Assembly (NCBI GenBank): GCA_036417435.1
Contig: CM070903.1
Span: forward strand, 82,949,501-83,013,500
Reading direction: 5' to 3'
Source of the DNA: Inia geoffrensis
Lineage: Eukaryota > Chordata > Mammalia > Artiodactyla > Iniidae
DNA length: 64,000 nucleotides
Position numbers and translations under genes: made by a program. A model generated the notes under the pieces. That model searched no databases. It was not told the origin of the DNA and worked only from the letters and a program-made list of their open reading frames with translations. Positions 49,727 to 60,986 of the stretch are shown one piece after another; the stretch's first letter is position 1; each line of letters opens with the position of its first letter.

Positions 49727-50532
49727 ACATCAGAAAAGCAACACTAGGCACTAGATCTTGCAAAATATGTTCTGACCAACTCTAAACTTTCTGAAATTAA
49801 ATATGCATAACCACTGTAAGGTTTTTAATGAACGAAACAGTTAAATACAAACTTTCATAGGCAAAATAGACTACTGTATAACTGGCAACCTCAGAGCCAA
49901 GTACTAAATTTTCTTGCACAGGTTTCAGTGGCGGTGGAATGGGGAGATGTAAATACTAATGAGTACAAAACTTAATTTTGGCTTTATATATAGAAAAAAA
50001 AACTTTGAGGAAAATAGCTTTAAACTGAATAGTATCTTTTGAAATAAACAGCTCAGGCCAGCCCTTACACATCTGAGGCTTATACTCAACCAGATCTGGG
50101 ATGAAAATGAAGATTTAGGGTTTACAGTGACTTCAAATCCAGTTTCAAGAGTAGCCAAGTCACCTCATTTCCAGAAAGGGAAGTCTCTTTAGGATGACCA
50201 CGACACTCTTCTGAAGACACCTGGATAGCCAGAGTTCCTTGGCCACAGTTCCACTTTTCCATGACACCGTGCCAGTGCTGTAGTGTGGAACGTCCTCTGA
50301 AAGGCAACCAGAGCCCTACACCACAGCGCTTCTCCTGGCATTTTCAAGCCTCAAAAGAAAGAAGGCCTCCTGCTTCAAGTTGGCAGTTACTGCTCCAGCT
50401 AGAGAAGTTAATTAACCTTTCCTCCCCCCACTGATTTCCCTCCTGATCTTCAGCAGGGGCAGCTTAACATTCCTTTCCGAAATAAATAGTTCAAATGAGA
50501 AATTTAGAGTTAACTTCAAAAGAGCAGCAGAG

Positions 50533-50745
50533 GGCTTCCCTGGTGGCGCAGTGGTTAAGAGTCCACCTGCTGATGCAGGGGACACGGGTTTGTGTCCCGG
50601 TCCAGGAAGATCCCACATGCCGCGGAGCAGCTAGGCCCGTGAGCCATGGCCGCTGAGCCTGCACGTCCGGAGCCTGTGCTCCGTAACGGGAGAGGTCACA
50701 ACAGTGAGAGGCCCATGTAGCGCAAAAAAAAAAAAAAAAAAAAAA
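50533..50745 (+). repeat. CHR-type SINE, young class, in the probable SENP2 3' UTR
   Basis: Full-length plus-strand copy, so antisense to SENP2 mRNA, with a 23-base poly(A) tail and flanking AAAAGAGCAGCAGA duplications. It lies about 400 bases after the SENP2 stop codon. Confidence 0.92.
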
Positions 50746-51151
50746 AGAGCAGCAGAAAACAGCCACTGCCCATTATGTTTGCAAATGAGTAAGTGAATGA
50801 ATACACATGAACAAACACACAGAAAAATCATAGAATAAATCCTGCATTTCCCACATTCACAGGGAAAAAAAAATCTTAAAAAAAAGTATTAATTAGCGTT
50901 TGTTCTTGTGTGGGTTGATAGTCCAGGGCTCTGAGCAGGCATGGCCTTATAAACAGGGTTGCAAGCAGCCCTCCACACACCAAGTCAGGACTAAGGTGCA
51001 GAGAGGGGCCTTCATGCACTTCTAACAGCTCAGTACCTGTGAGAGAACAGAGGTGATGCAGGGACTTTTTAACCCACAATGCATGAGGTATATGGAAACG
51101 TCCATCTGTGAAAGAACCACCAGCAGCAGGAGGGACTGCGGCAGGGTGTTC

Positions 51152-51214
51152 TCACAGCAACTGCTGATGAAGGATTTCCCACACCATCTTCTTCCGGAAC
51201 AGAGGCATCTGGTG
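51152..51214 (-). CDS. SENP2: SENP2 last coding exon, residues 570-589 and stop
   Basis: The exon encodes [20 protein letters not shown] followed by TGA, matching the human C-terminus. The acceptor is TTCTCTGCAG. The exon continues into the 3' UTR towards lower coordinates. Confidence 0.96.
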   Translation of the reverse strand, partial: HQMPLFRKKMVWEILHQQLL

Positions 51215-54200
51215 CTGCAGAGAATCCACAAGTAACACATACATCACACATGAAAGTGCCCAGCGTCAACAACCTTTAGTTGTAGCATGTAAATAAAGTA
51301 GGATGTCAATGTCCTTTGTGTAAGCCTTGACTTTTCCACATCATGGTACAGACTTACAAAGCCATAAAAAAAGAAGGTTATTTGTATTATTATATGTATC
51401 ATAAGCATTTTTACGTGTTAAGGGACATCAAAGCAGGATGCAGAATTATACAATAGAGTTCAACAACAACTTCATAACAAAAACGTGTACCAAAAAGGGA
51501 AATAGCTAAGTGGCGGCACAAAAAGTAACTTTTCTACTTACCTGTATTTCAAAACATTCTAAAATGAACATATTCTGCTCTCTTATGAGAAAAACATGAA
51601 GTCTATTTAAATAAAGAAAAAAACAAACCTGCAAATTACTCTGCTATACCAAATGTTGTCCATGGCCAATTCTGTTCAAATAGCAACTTCCCCCTTCAAA
51701 TCTCATGTTATTAGGTTCAGAGAATAAATAACTCCTTCTTTAGAGGCAGCAAAGAATTAGATGCTTTTCTTAATATATTATTCTGCTTTAACTGATAATC
51801 ACTACATGGTCCAATTTTCAAAGCAACAACATGCAAGACAAATCCAAAATCACCTGTAACTCTTTTTGATGAAATCAGATACCCTTGAGGTACTCCTGGA
51901 GTTTCCTTACAAATAGTTGGATATACCATTTTACTATAAACTAGTGTGAAGAGGCCTAAAAAGTCTTAACACATGGATTCATAAATTATTTTAAATAGCT
52001 CAAAACTTGTAGTAAAAAATTACATATCTACTCTTAGTAAAACTGCTGAAGCTAACCAATTTTACTAATTCAGCATGGGAGCCCTAGTTAGTTCATGTTG
52101 TTCAAAAGCTTAGAATGGGGTTATTATTAGTCCTACTATTCAATATGTACAATTTGATAGCTATCAAAATGAGGCCTGTTAAAGCAAACTCTTTTTCAAA
52201 GGAGGTTGTCCTTGGTTGTAAAAAGACTGAGAATCCACTATTACAAACATAAATACTCAAGAGTTCCCAACATATTTGAATTTCCACTCAAATGCAGAGC
52301 TATGGAGAACCAAAAATAATCAGAACAGAAGGGAAAATCAGCATTCATAGTTACATCTTAGACCTGCAGCTTAAGTTCTCACAAGGCCTGATTTCCCCAT
52401 GCTGTTACATATTCTGATGTGCCTCCTTCTTTGGCTAAAAATACTAGTAACACTCAAGAACCAGTGAACGCTGGAGTTCAGAGATATGCAAATTGCCCCA
52501 CTGGTCACCGAAGACTAGGATAAACGTGACAGCAGATACAGTGACAAACCCTGATACTAGCAAGAGTAGGGCTATGGCCAAGGTTAACAGCAATAATAGT
52601 AGCACAGCTACCATTATTAACAGCTTAATGTGTGCCAGGCACTGGTAACATGCTCTGAGTTTATCTTGTTTAGTAACAAGTAAAAGGATGAGGAGGGGTC
52701 TCCACTCACCTGAGTAAATGTGATAGGTTTGTCCCTAGAGATATAATCTGCATATTTACAAGTAAACATTCCACAATCACTCCCATTCAACTGTTGAGGA
52801 ATCTCCTAAAATTACAAAAAAAGAGAGGAAGGGGTGAAATTTCATCAAATACAAACTCCTTTGACTTTTTCTAAATATTACTGTGGATAAACAATATTAT
52901 AAAGGTAAATGTTAAATCTGGTATTACACAAACACACACACACAAACACAATTAGTCTCTATGTGGCATAAAAACCCAACCCATGACATGGAGTATGTGA
53001 GCCTCATGGAAAATGTTTTTTAGAAGGAAAGAGAAAAGCAAAGTGAGAGTTCAATCTCTCAGCTCTCATATAAAGCAAACTGAAAGAAGGTTTATTACCA
53101 GGAACAGGAATTCTAGTCAGAATTGTTTCAGAGGCATTCATAAATTTTGAAAATGGCTAAGTGTGGTTCAATCAGAGATATGCTTACAGTACAACTAACC
53201 TATTTCCATACTGCAGAGTGACTTGTCTTCCCTAGCCGGAAAACTAAGACTACTGCTTTAGACTCCCACAGCTGTAAGCAGGAGAGAGAAAAAAGCCTCT
53301 TTATAGGGTTTAACCAGTTAGGAAATCTTGCCATGATGTTCAGTTCTGTCCTGAAAAAAAAAACCCTACTGCTTGCAAGCAGCACTTAAAGGCACCATAA
53401 ACCAAAGGTGGTGGATTCCAAGCCCAGGTGAAGTAAACTCACACATTCCCCAAGCCCGTGTTGCACTAATCTTGGCCAGCCCCTTACACACTTTGGCTGT
53501 CAGTTATAAGGGGAATAAGAGAGTCTAATTCCACTGCTGGAAAACATACTAGATGACAACAACTCAATTTTTATTCAAAAAAATACACGATTATTGTAAA
53601 AAGGAAAAGATTGAAAATGCACACCACCCATACATATATGGTAGGTACCTCGAGCTTCTCTCCTGAGCCCAGCATCTATCACAGAGTGGAGAGAACTATA
53701 GACTCCACCACACAAATGAAGAGAATTTTCTTTATTACATTTCCCATTCCAGAACACAGTTACTCATCCTAACAAACTCTTCTTTTACCTGTGCCTTCCT
53801 CAGGAAATTTCAACACTTACTCTTCTAATTATTCAACTTAGAAATGAAAATGCTTTTGGATAAAGATAGTCAAGCCATTATATACAGGTTAGGGCTAGAG
53901 CTCATGTAGCTTACTTTAAAAAGGAGCCATTAGGGGACTTCCCTGGCGGTCCAGTGGCAAAGACTCCATGCTCCCAATGCAGGAGGCATGGGTTCAAACC
54001 CTGGTCCGGGACCTAGATCCCACATGCCACAACTAAGAGTTCATATGGGCTTCCATGGTGGCGCAGTGGTTGAGAGTCCGTCTGCCGATGCAGGGGACAC
54101 AGGTTCGTGCCCCGGTCTGGGAAGATCCCACATGCGGCAGAGTGGCTGGGCCCGTGAGCCATGGCCACTGGGCCTGCGCGTCCGGAGCCTGTGCTCCGCA

Positions 54201-57200
54201 ACAGGAGAGGTCACGACAGTGAGAGGCCCGCGTACCGCAAAAAAAAAAAAAAAAAAAAAAAGAGTTCACGTGCTGCAACAGAAGATCCCACTTGCCGCAA
54301 CTAAAGATCCAGCACATGGCAATAAAGATCCCACGTGATGCAACTAAGACCCAACACTGCTCAATAAATAAATAAATAAATAAATTTTTTTTAAAGAAAA
54401 GGAGCAATTAGGGCTAAAAGATGTATGCTTTTTTTTTTTCTTGGCGGTACACGGGCCTCTCACTGTTGTGGCCTCTCCCGTTGCGGAGCACAGGCTCCGG
54501 ACGCGCAGGCTCAGCAGCCATGGCTCACGGGCCCAGGCACTCCGCGGCATGTGGGATCCTCCTGGACCGGGGCACGAACCCGTGTCCCCTGCATCGGCAG
54601 ACGGACTCGCAACCACTGCGGCACCAGGGAAGCCCTGCATTTTTAAATTAATTAATTAATTATATTTTGCCTGCGTTGGGTCTTTGTTTCTGCAAGCAGG
54701 CTTTCTCTAGTTGCAACGAGCGGATGCTACTCTTCTTTGCAGTGCGCAGCCTTTTCGTTGTGGTGCCTTCTCTTGTTGTGGAGCACAGGCTCTAAGTGCT
54801 CGGGCTTCAGTAGTTGTGGTGCACGAACTCAGTATTTGTGGCTCACAGGCTCTAGAGTGCAGGCTCAGTAGTTGTGGTGCACGGGCTTAGTTGCTCCGCG
54901 GCATGTGGCATCTTCCTGGACCAAGGCTTGAACCCGTGTTCCCTGCATTGGCAGGATTCTTAACCACTGCGCCACTAGGGAAGTCCCAGATGTATGCATT
55001 TTTAAACCCTGAATGAGATTCAAATCTGGCGAGATCCAAAGCACATTCACAAATAGCACACCTGACTGTTCAGGACTCACAGCATCGGACCCTTAAGATC
55101 TAAATATACAAATTTCTCAGATAAGTTTTGAACAGGAGCTTTAAAATTTCCATTAATGCCAACCAAGAAAAGTAGCTGGCTTGAATTTATTGTGTTGTTT
55201 TTCTCTCAATTTTTTGAGACATGCAGATATTTAACATTTATAAGTTTAAGAAACAAGATAAAGGCTTAAAAGCAAACAACTTGGTTAAAAGAATTTCTCA
55301 AGGGCTTCCCTGGTGGCGCAGTGGTTGAGAGTCCGCCTGCCAATGCAGGGGACATAGGTTCGTGCCCCGGCCGGGAAGATTCCACATGCCGCGGAGCGGC
55401 GCGTCCGGAGCCTGTGCTCCTCAACGGGAGAGGCCACAACAGTGAGAGGCCCGCGTGCCTCAAAAATAAAAAAAAAAAAAAGAATTTCTCAAGATTTAGA
55501 AGTGATCATTCTAAAGATGTACACCTCAGGAGAATGCATGACTAAGGATGAGTGAGTAAGGGGAGGAAGGAAGCCAAGTCTAAATAATATGCTACTAACA
55601 GGAAATGCAACAAAGTATTTGAAATACAGATGATCACCACTTACATGTGGCTTCATGCTGTAGTGGGTCCACTCTAAAACATTCAGGTCAATATTTCTTT
55701 TGGTCTTACTTTCATCCTGTAAATACTGACTGAAAAAACAGCAAAGAAGGAATATACTGATGAATCCCTGTGGAGACTTAGCATTATGACTACAAAGACA
55801 TTGTGATGTTTTTAATAGACCTGCCATTCTCAAAGCCATCACTGTTAGATTTTTTTAAATATGATTGTTTTTGGCTTTTTACATTTTATTTTGTGTTTTC
55901 TGATTACAAAAATTATATATGGTTATATTTTAAAAATTAAAACATAATATGTAAAATGCAAAAGACCCCATAATAACCACTCTGGAAATATTTACTATTA
56001 ATGGTTTGCTGTTTGTTCTTCTAGTTCTCTACTCCACCCCATTTTAAAACACACATTTTATCCTATTAAAAAAAAGTACTTCATTCTATAACTTGCTTTT
56101 TCTCACTTAAAAATAGATATAAACAAGACATCTGGCCTGGAGTCTTAAAAAAAAAAAAGGCACTGCCATGGAAAACAAAAAAAAATGTAGGAGACTATTC
56201 TAAACTAAGGGAGACTAAAGAGACATTACTTACATGCATGAACCCTGACCCACTTCCTGGATTAGGAAAAAAAGCTATAAAGATACCTGACGATATCAGA
56301 ACATGAATCATATATTACACATTAGTGGTTGTCAATTTTCTTAAGTGTGATAATGGCATTGTGGTTATGTAAGAGAATTTCCTCATTCCTAGGTGATATA
56401 TACTTAAGTATTGAGAGTGATTTAATTTTATCCAAATCTCCAGAGGGTTATCAAATTTAACACAGGCATCTCAGTTCTCATCCTAATCTACATAAAAGGG
56501 AAACCAGTGCTATGCTAGGGCATGCGCTCACAACGGGAGCAGCAATATCACCCCCAGAGAGGTGAAAACTGGTTCTTAGAAGGCAAAGCTCTTAGATATT
56601 TCAGTGGTTTGTAGCCCTCTAAAGCTCAACCCAACAAACAAAAAAAGTCTCTTCCTTAATACTATTTTCTCTTGTCATGGAGAAATTAAATTAAAAAAAA
56701 ATTTGGAGTGGGGAGGTGATAATGAAAAAAATTGAGAAAAGTTGGACTAGGGGCATCAGGAAAGGGAGGGGGCCTCAGATACCCAAAGAAGCTTAACTCT
56801 TCATATATTAAAAAAGAGGGGGGGGGAAGTATGAATGTTATAAAAGTATGGTTTTTTGGTATCCTATTATAAGCAACAGACAAAATTTTGCTGTATGATT
56901 CCAATGAAAACATTCATAAGTATGTGATTATATGTATGTGTATGTGCACACGTATGTATGCACATTTTACATACCTCTTAAGCAGAAAAGACTAGGAGAT
57001 AACTGCTTTATAAACAATTTGGTGTATCTTATGATTTAAAAAAATTTCTTTTCTATATTTTTTATTCAAGATAAACACCCATAAATAAAAAGGATCTTTT
57101 ACACTAAAACAACATCAAAAAAGAAAGAACTGAATTATTGTTAACTTTTCTTCACATCATTGAACAAGAGTTCCTTACTAAAGTATCCTTATTAAAATTA

Positions 57201-60200
57201 TCCAAGTATCCTTACTAAAATTAAAAACTGGAGCCTGCATTTGCTTCCAGTGAGCATAAGGGTTTCAAAATAGACTTGCTTCACTGACTTGCTTCCTCTC
57301 TGTGAAATTCTTGTCATCACTTTACATAGCTAATAGATGGCTATGCTTTATAAAGGCAGGTTTCTAGCAATTACTATTAAAACAGTTACCTACAAACCAT
57401 GTTTTAACTTAAAAATTACCTACAGGTTCTATGAGATGAACCAAACCATCATGGAAAGCACAGAGACATCAGTGAGTGGGCTTAAGAATTCAGAGAACTA
57501 ATGTATCAATCCCAGAGAAATCTAATTCAAATCACGGGATTCTGAACAAATATATTTTACATTATGACATATGACAAACTTGTTTTCAGTGATGCTATTA
57601 AATAAGATTTCTCAATTAAGATCAGATTTTGGGGTTATTTTTAGACAAAAAGATGGATTCAGGTCAAGTTGTGAACAACTAGGAAGACAGCTCTCACTAC
57701 ACATTAGACTATCATCCACCAGAGGATGGAAAGAAGAAAGACCACTTAACAAAGGGCACACTGAGGAAACACTGAAGTTTTTAAGCTTTTACTTACAGGA
57801 GAATCTCACAGATCCTGTGGCCCTTTTGTCCCATAGAATCCAGATATTTAAGACACTTTTTTCTTAGGTCTATCACCTATAATGGAAAAATGCAACATCC
57901 AGAAACAACCATCACAAAAATGAGAATTTTATTTCTAAAAAGATAAGCGTTTAAAAAAATATATATGTACCAACATGAATGGATTTCTAAGACACATTTT
58001 TCATAAAACATCACAGATGATATGAGCTCCATGTCTATAAAATTATATTTTTCTATTCCTAGAGAAAGGCATAGAAACTTATTCCTTAAAACATTAGTGG
58101 TCCTCTCAGAGTGATGAGACTTTTTTTTTGCCTTTTTCCTTATACCCTTACTACAATAAACCCGTTATCATCTTGTAAACAAAAAAGTAATAAAATAACC
58201 CACGTGTATTAAAATTCCTCTTAAAAATCAAAGCTCTTCCACTACAGACTGTCTTGTAGCTTTCTAAGTTGTTCAACTCAAGAACTAAGAAGGGACTCTG
58301 CAGAGTATGCCTTTAACATATACTACAGGACTCTCACTAGACAGAAGAGTCGCCTTCATTACCAGCACACTTCATTTTATTGTGCTTTGCAGACACTGCA
58401 TTTTTCAAAAATTGAAGGTCTGTGGCAACCCTGCATTAAGCAAGTCTATCAGCGTCATTTTTTTAACAGTGTTTGCTCACTTCATGTCTGTGTGTAATAT
58501 CTTGGTAATTCTTCACAACATTTCAAACTTTTTCATTATTAATATACTTGTTATGGTGATCTGTGATCAGTGACCATTGATGCTGTTGTGAAAAGATTAC
58601 AGCTCACTGAAGGCTCAGATGATGGTTAGCATAAAAAGTATTTAGCAATAGAGTATTTTTTAATTAAGGTATGTAGATTGTTTTTTAGATATAGTGTTAT
58701 TGCAGACTTAATAGACTACAGTGTAGTGTAAACATAACTTTCATATGCACTGAGAAACCAAGAAACTGATGTCACTCTCTTTAATGCGATATTTGCTTTA
58801 CAGCGGTGGTCTGTAACTAAACCTGCAATATCTCTGACATATGCCTGCATTTAACAAAACAGTCATTATCCAAATTCCAACAATTAAACCTCTCGACTTA
58901 CCACCAGGCTCCAATGTACCTTCCGATGAATAGGCACCAGAATAAGTTCCTGTTCAAAGAGATTGACCCCTTTGGTCCATCTTTTCACTGCTTGGTAACC
59001 CCCAAACTTTAATTTCGGATAGAAGAAAGTACTGAATGCATAAAGTGCTGGATACCCTTGTTTTTTATTTCTTTCCATCAGGAGATTCATGTAAAAATTA
59101 ATGACCTGTAATATCAAGAGAGTAAATGTTGGAATATGGCAAGTATATTATCAAAACTAGATGTCTACCTAACTCAATTAGGATGAATTAGAAAATAAGC
59201 TGAGGGAAGGGAAGGTACTAAGGAAGGGGATAAAAGGGCTGTCTATAACAGAAGATGGAAAACAAAAAATGATCAGTGCAGGGACTTCCCTGGTGGCGCA
59301 GTGGTTAAGAATCCACCTGCCAATGCAGGGGACATGGTTCAATCCCTGGTCCAGGAAGATCCCATATGCCGCGGAGCAAATAAGCCTGTGTGCCACAACA
59401 ACTGAGCCTGCATGCCACATCTACTGAAGCCCACGCACCTAGAGCCCGTGCTCCACAACAGGAGAAGCCACCGCAGTGAGAAGCCAGCGCACCGCAACAA
59501 AGAGTGGCCCCCACTCACCGCAACTAGAGAAAGCCCGCACGCAGCAACAAAGACCCAAAGCAGCCAAAAATAAAATAAATAAAATAAAAGTATTTAAAAA
59601 AAAATGATCAGTGCAAAACGGGAGGGATTAAGAAGGAATGAGACTGTACTCTTGAGGCATATGAGTAAGAGAGACAAGAGAAAGAACTCAAGGAGAAAGT
59701 CTGCAACAATGAAAATGTATGTGTAACTATATCACACACAAAATATGCAAAAATATTAACTGGAAGTGAATTTTACTATATATAAATTACACCTCAATTT
59801 AAAAAAATTAAATGGAGGGAAATACACCAAAACATTAGTATTTTGTTTATTTTTGAGTTGTGCCACTTTCAAATGATAATGTTTTTCCTTCACTTTTCCT
59901 GTATTTTCTAAATTTTGTATAATAAACATATTACATTTATAATGTGAAACAGAAACATTCTAATTTTACAAGAATGTGTTTATATGTCACTAGTTATAGC
60001 GGGGAGGAAGGAAGGCAAAGGGAGAAAATGCAGGGGCTGAGCAGCTGGGTAAAGAACCAACTGGGAAATTGGCAAGAACCAAGAGCTAGCTTTAGCTAAA
60101 TACATAAGGATACAAGATGACAATTAGGCAAATTTTACAGTTATCACTCAAATGAAATAAAGAAAAAAATCACATAGTGTACATACAGTGATCAATATAT

Positions 60201-60952
60201 TCCTTTATTATTGAAAAAATAAACTGGCTCCTATAAGAATTCATCTAAAATAAAGTATCGCTTGCTTCCTTCCATTTATCACTTGCACCCAGGATTTATA
60301 AAAATCTCACTGAAGACTAGTAAGTGGTGGATGAAACAAAGCACAAATGCAGAAGAGGGAAACATTGCTAATTAAAGGCAGCAAACAATCAGAATTAATC
60401 ATGTTTTTAAGGTTTAAGATGTTTTTGTTTTAGAAAAACTAAAGCTGCTCTACCAGCCCCTTTTAATTGCGTAGAAACCACCATGGTTACAGACAGAAAA
60501 TGACTAAGCATAATGATAGTCAAAGGGGGAAAAAAAGACAACTTACTTCATCATTGAGCCAGTGGTAGTTCTTCAAGGTCTGGATATCTCCTCGAGTGAT
60601 TCGTAATTTGAAAGCACTACTTAGGATCTCATCCTGTGGGCCATGGCCTAGAGCATTACTGATTTCCTTTTCCATGTCCTGAATTACAAAGTCCAGAGGT
60701 TGCTACTTTAATATGGAACCACTATCAGATACTGAAAGTCTGAGATTGAAAAAAGCTTTTCAGGGCTTCCCTGGTGGTGCAGTGGTTGGGAGTCCTCCTG
60801 CCGATTCAGGGGACACGGGTTCGTGCCCCAGTCCGGGAAGATTCCACATGCCGCGGAGCAGCTGGGCCCGTGGGCCATGGCCGTTGCGCCTGCACGTCCG
60901 GGACCTGTGCTCCGCGACAGGAGGGGCCGCAACAGTGAGAGGCCCGCGTACC

Positions 60953-60986
<34 letters not shown>

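Larger units (their letters stand above)
49700..51151 (-). other. SENP2: Probable SENP2 3' untranslated region (end uncertain)
   Basis: No strong poly(A) signal is seen on the minus strand close to the stop codon. The first candidates are ATTAAA at about 49825-49830 and AATAAA at 49721-49726, followed by TTGTCTGG. If the latter is used, the UTR is about 1.45 kb and contains a CHR SINE (50533-50745) in antisense orientation. The true end could be nearer or further. Confidence 0.4.
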
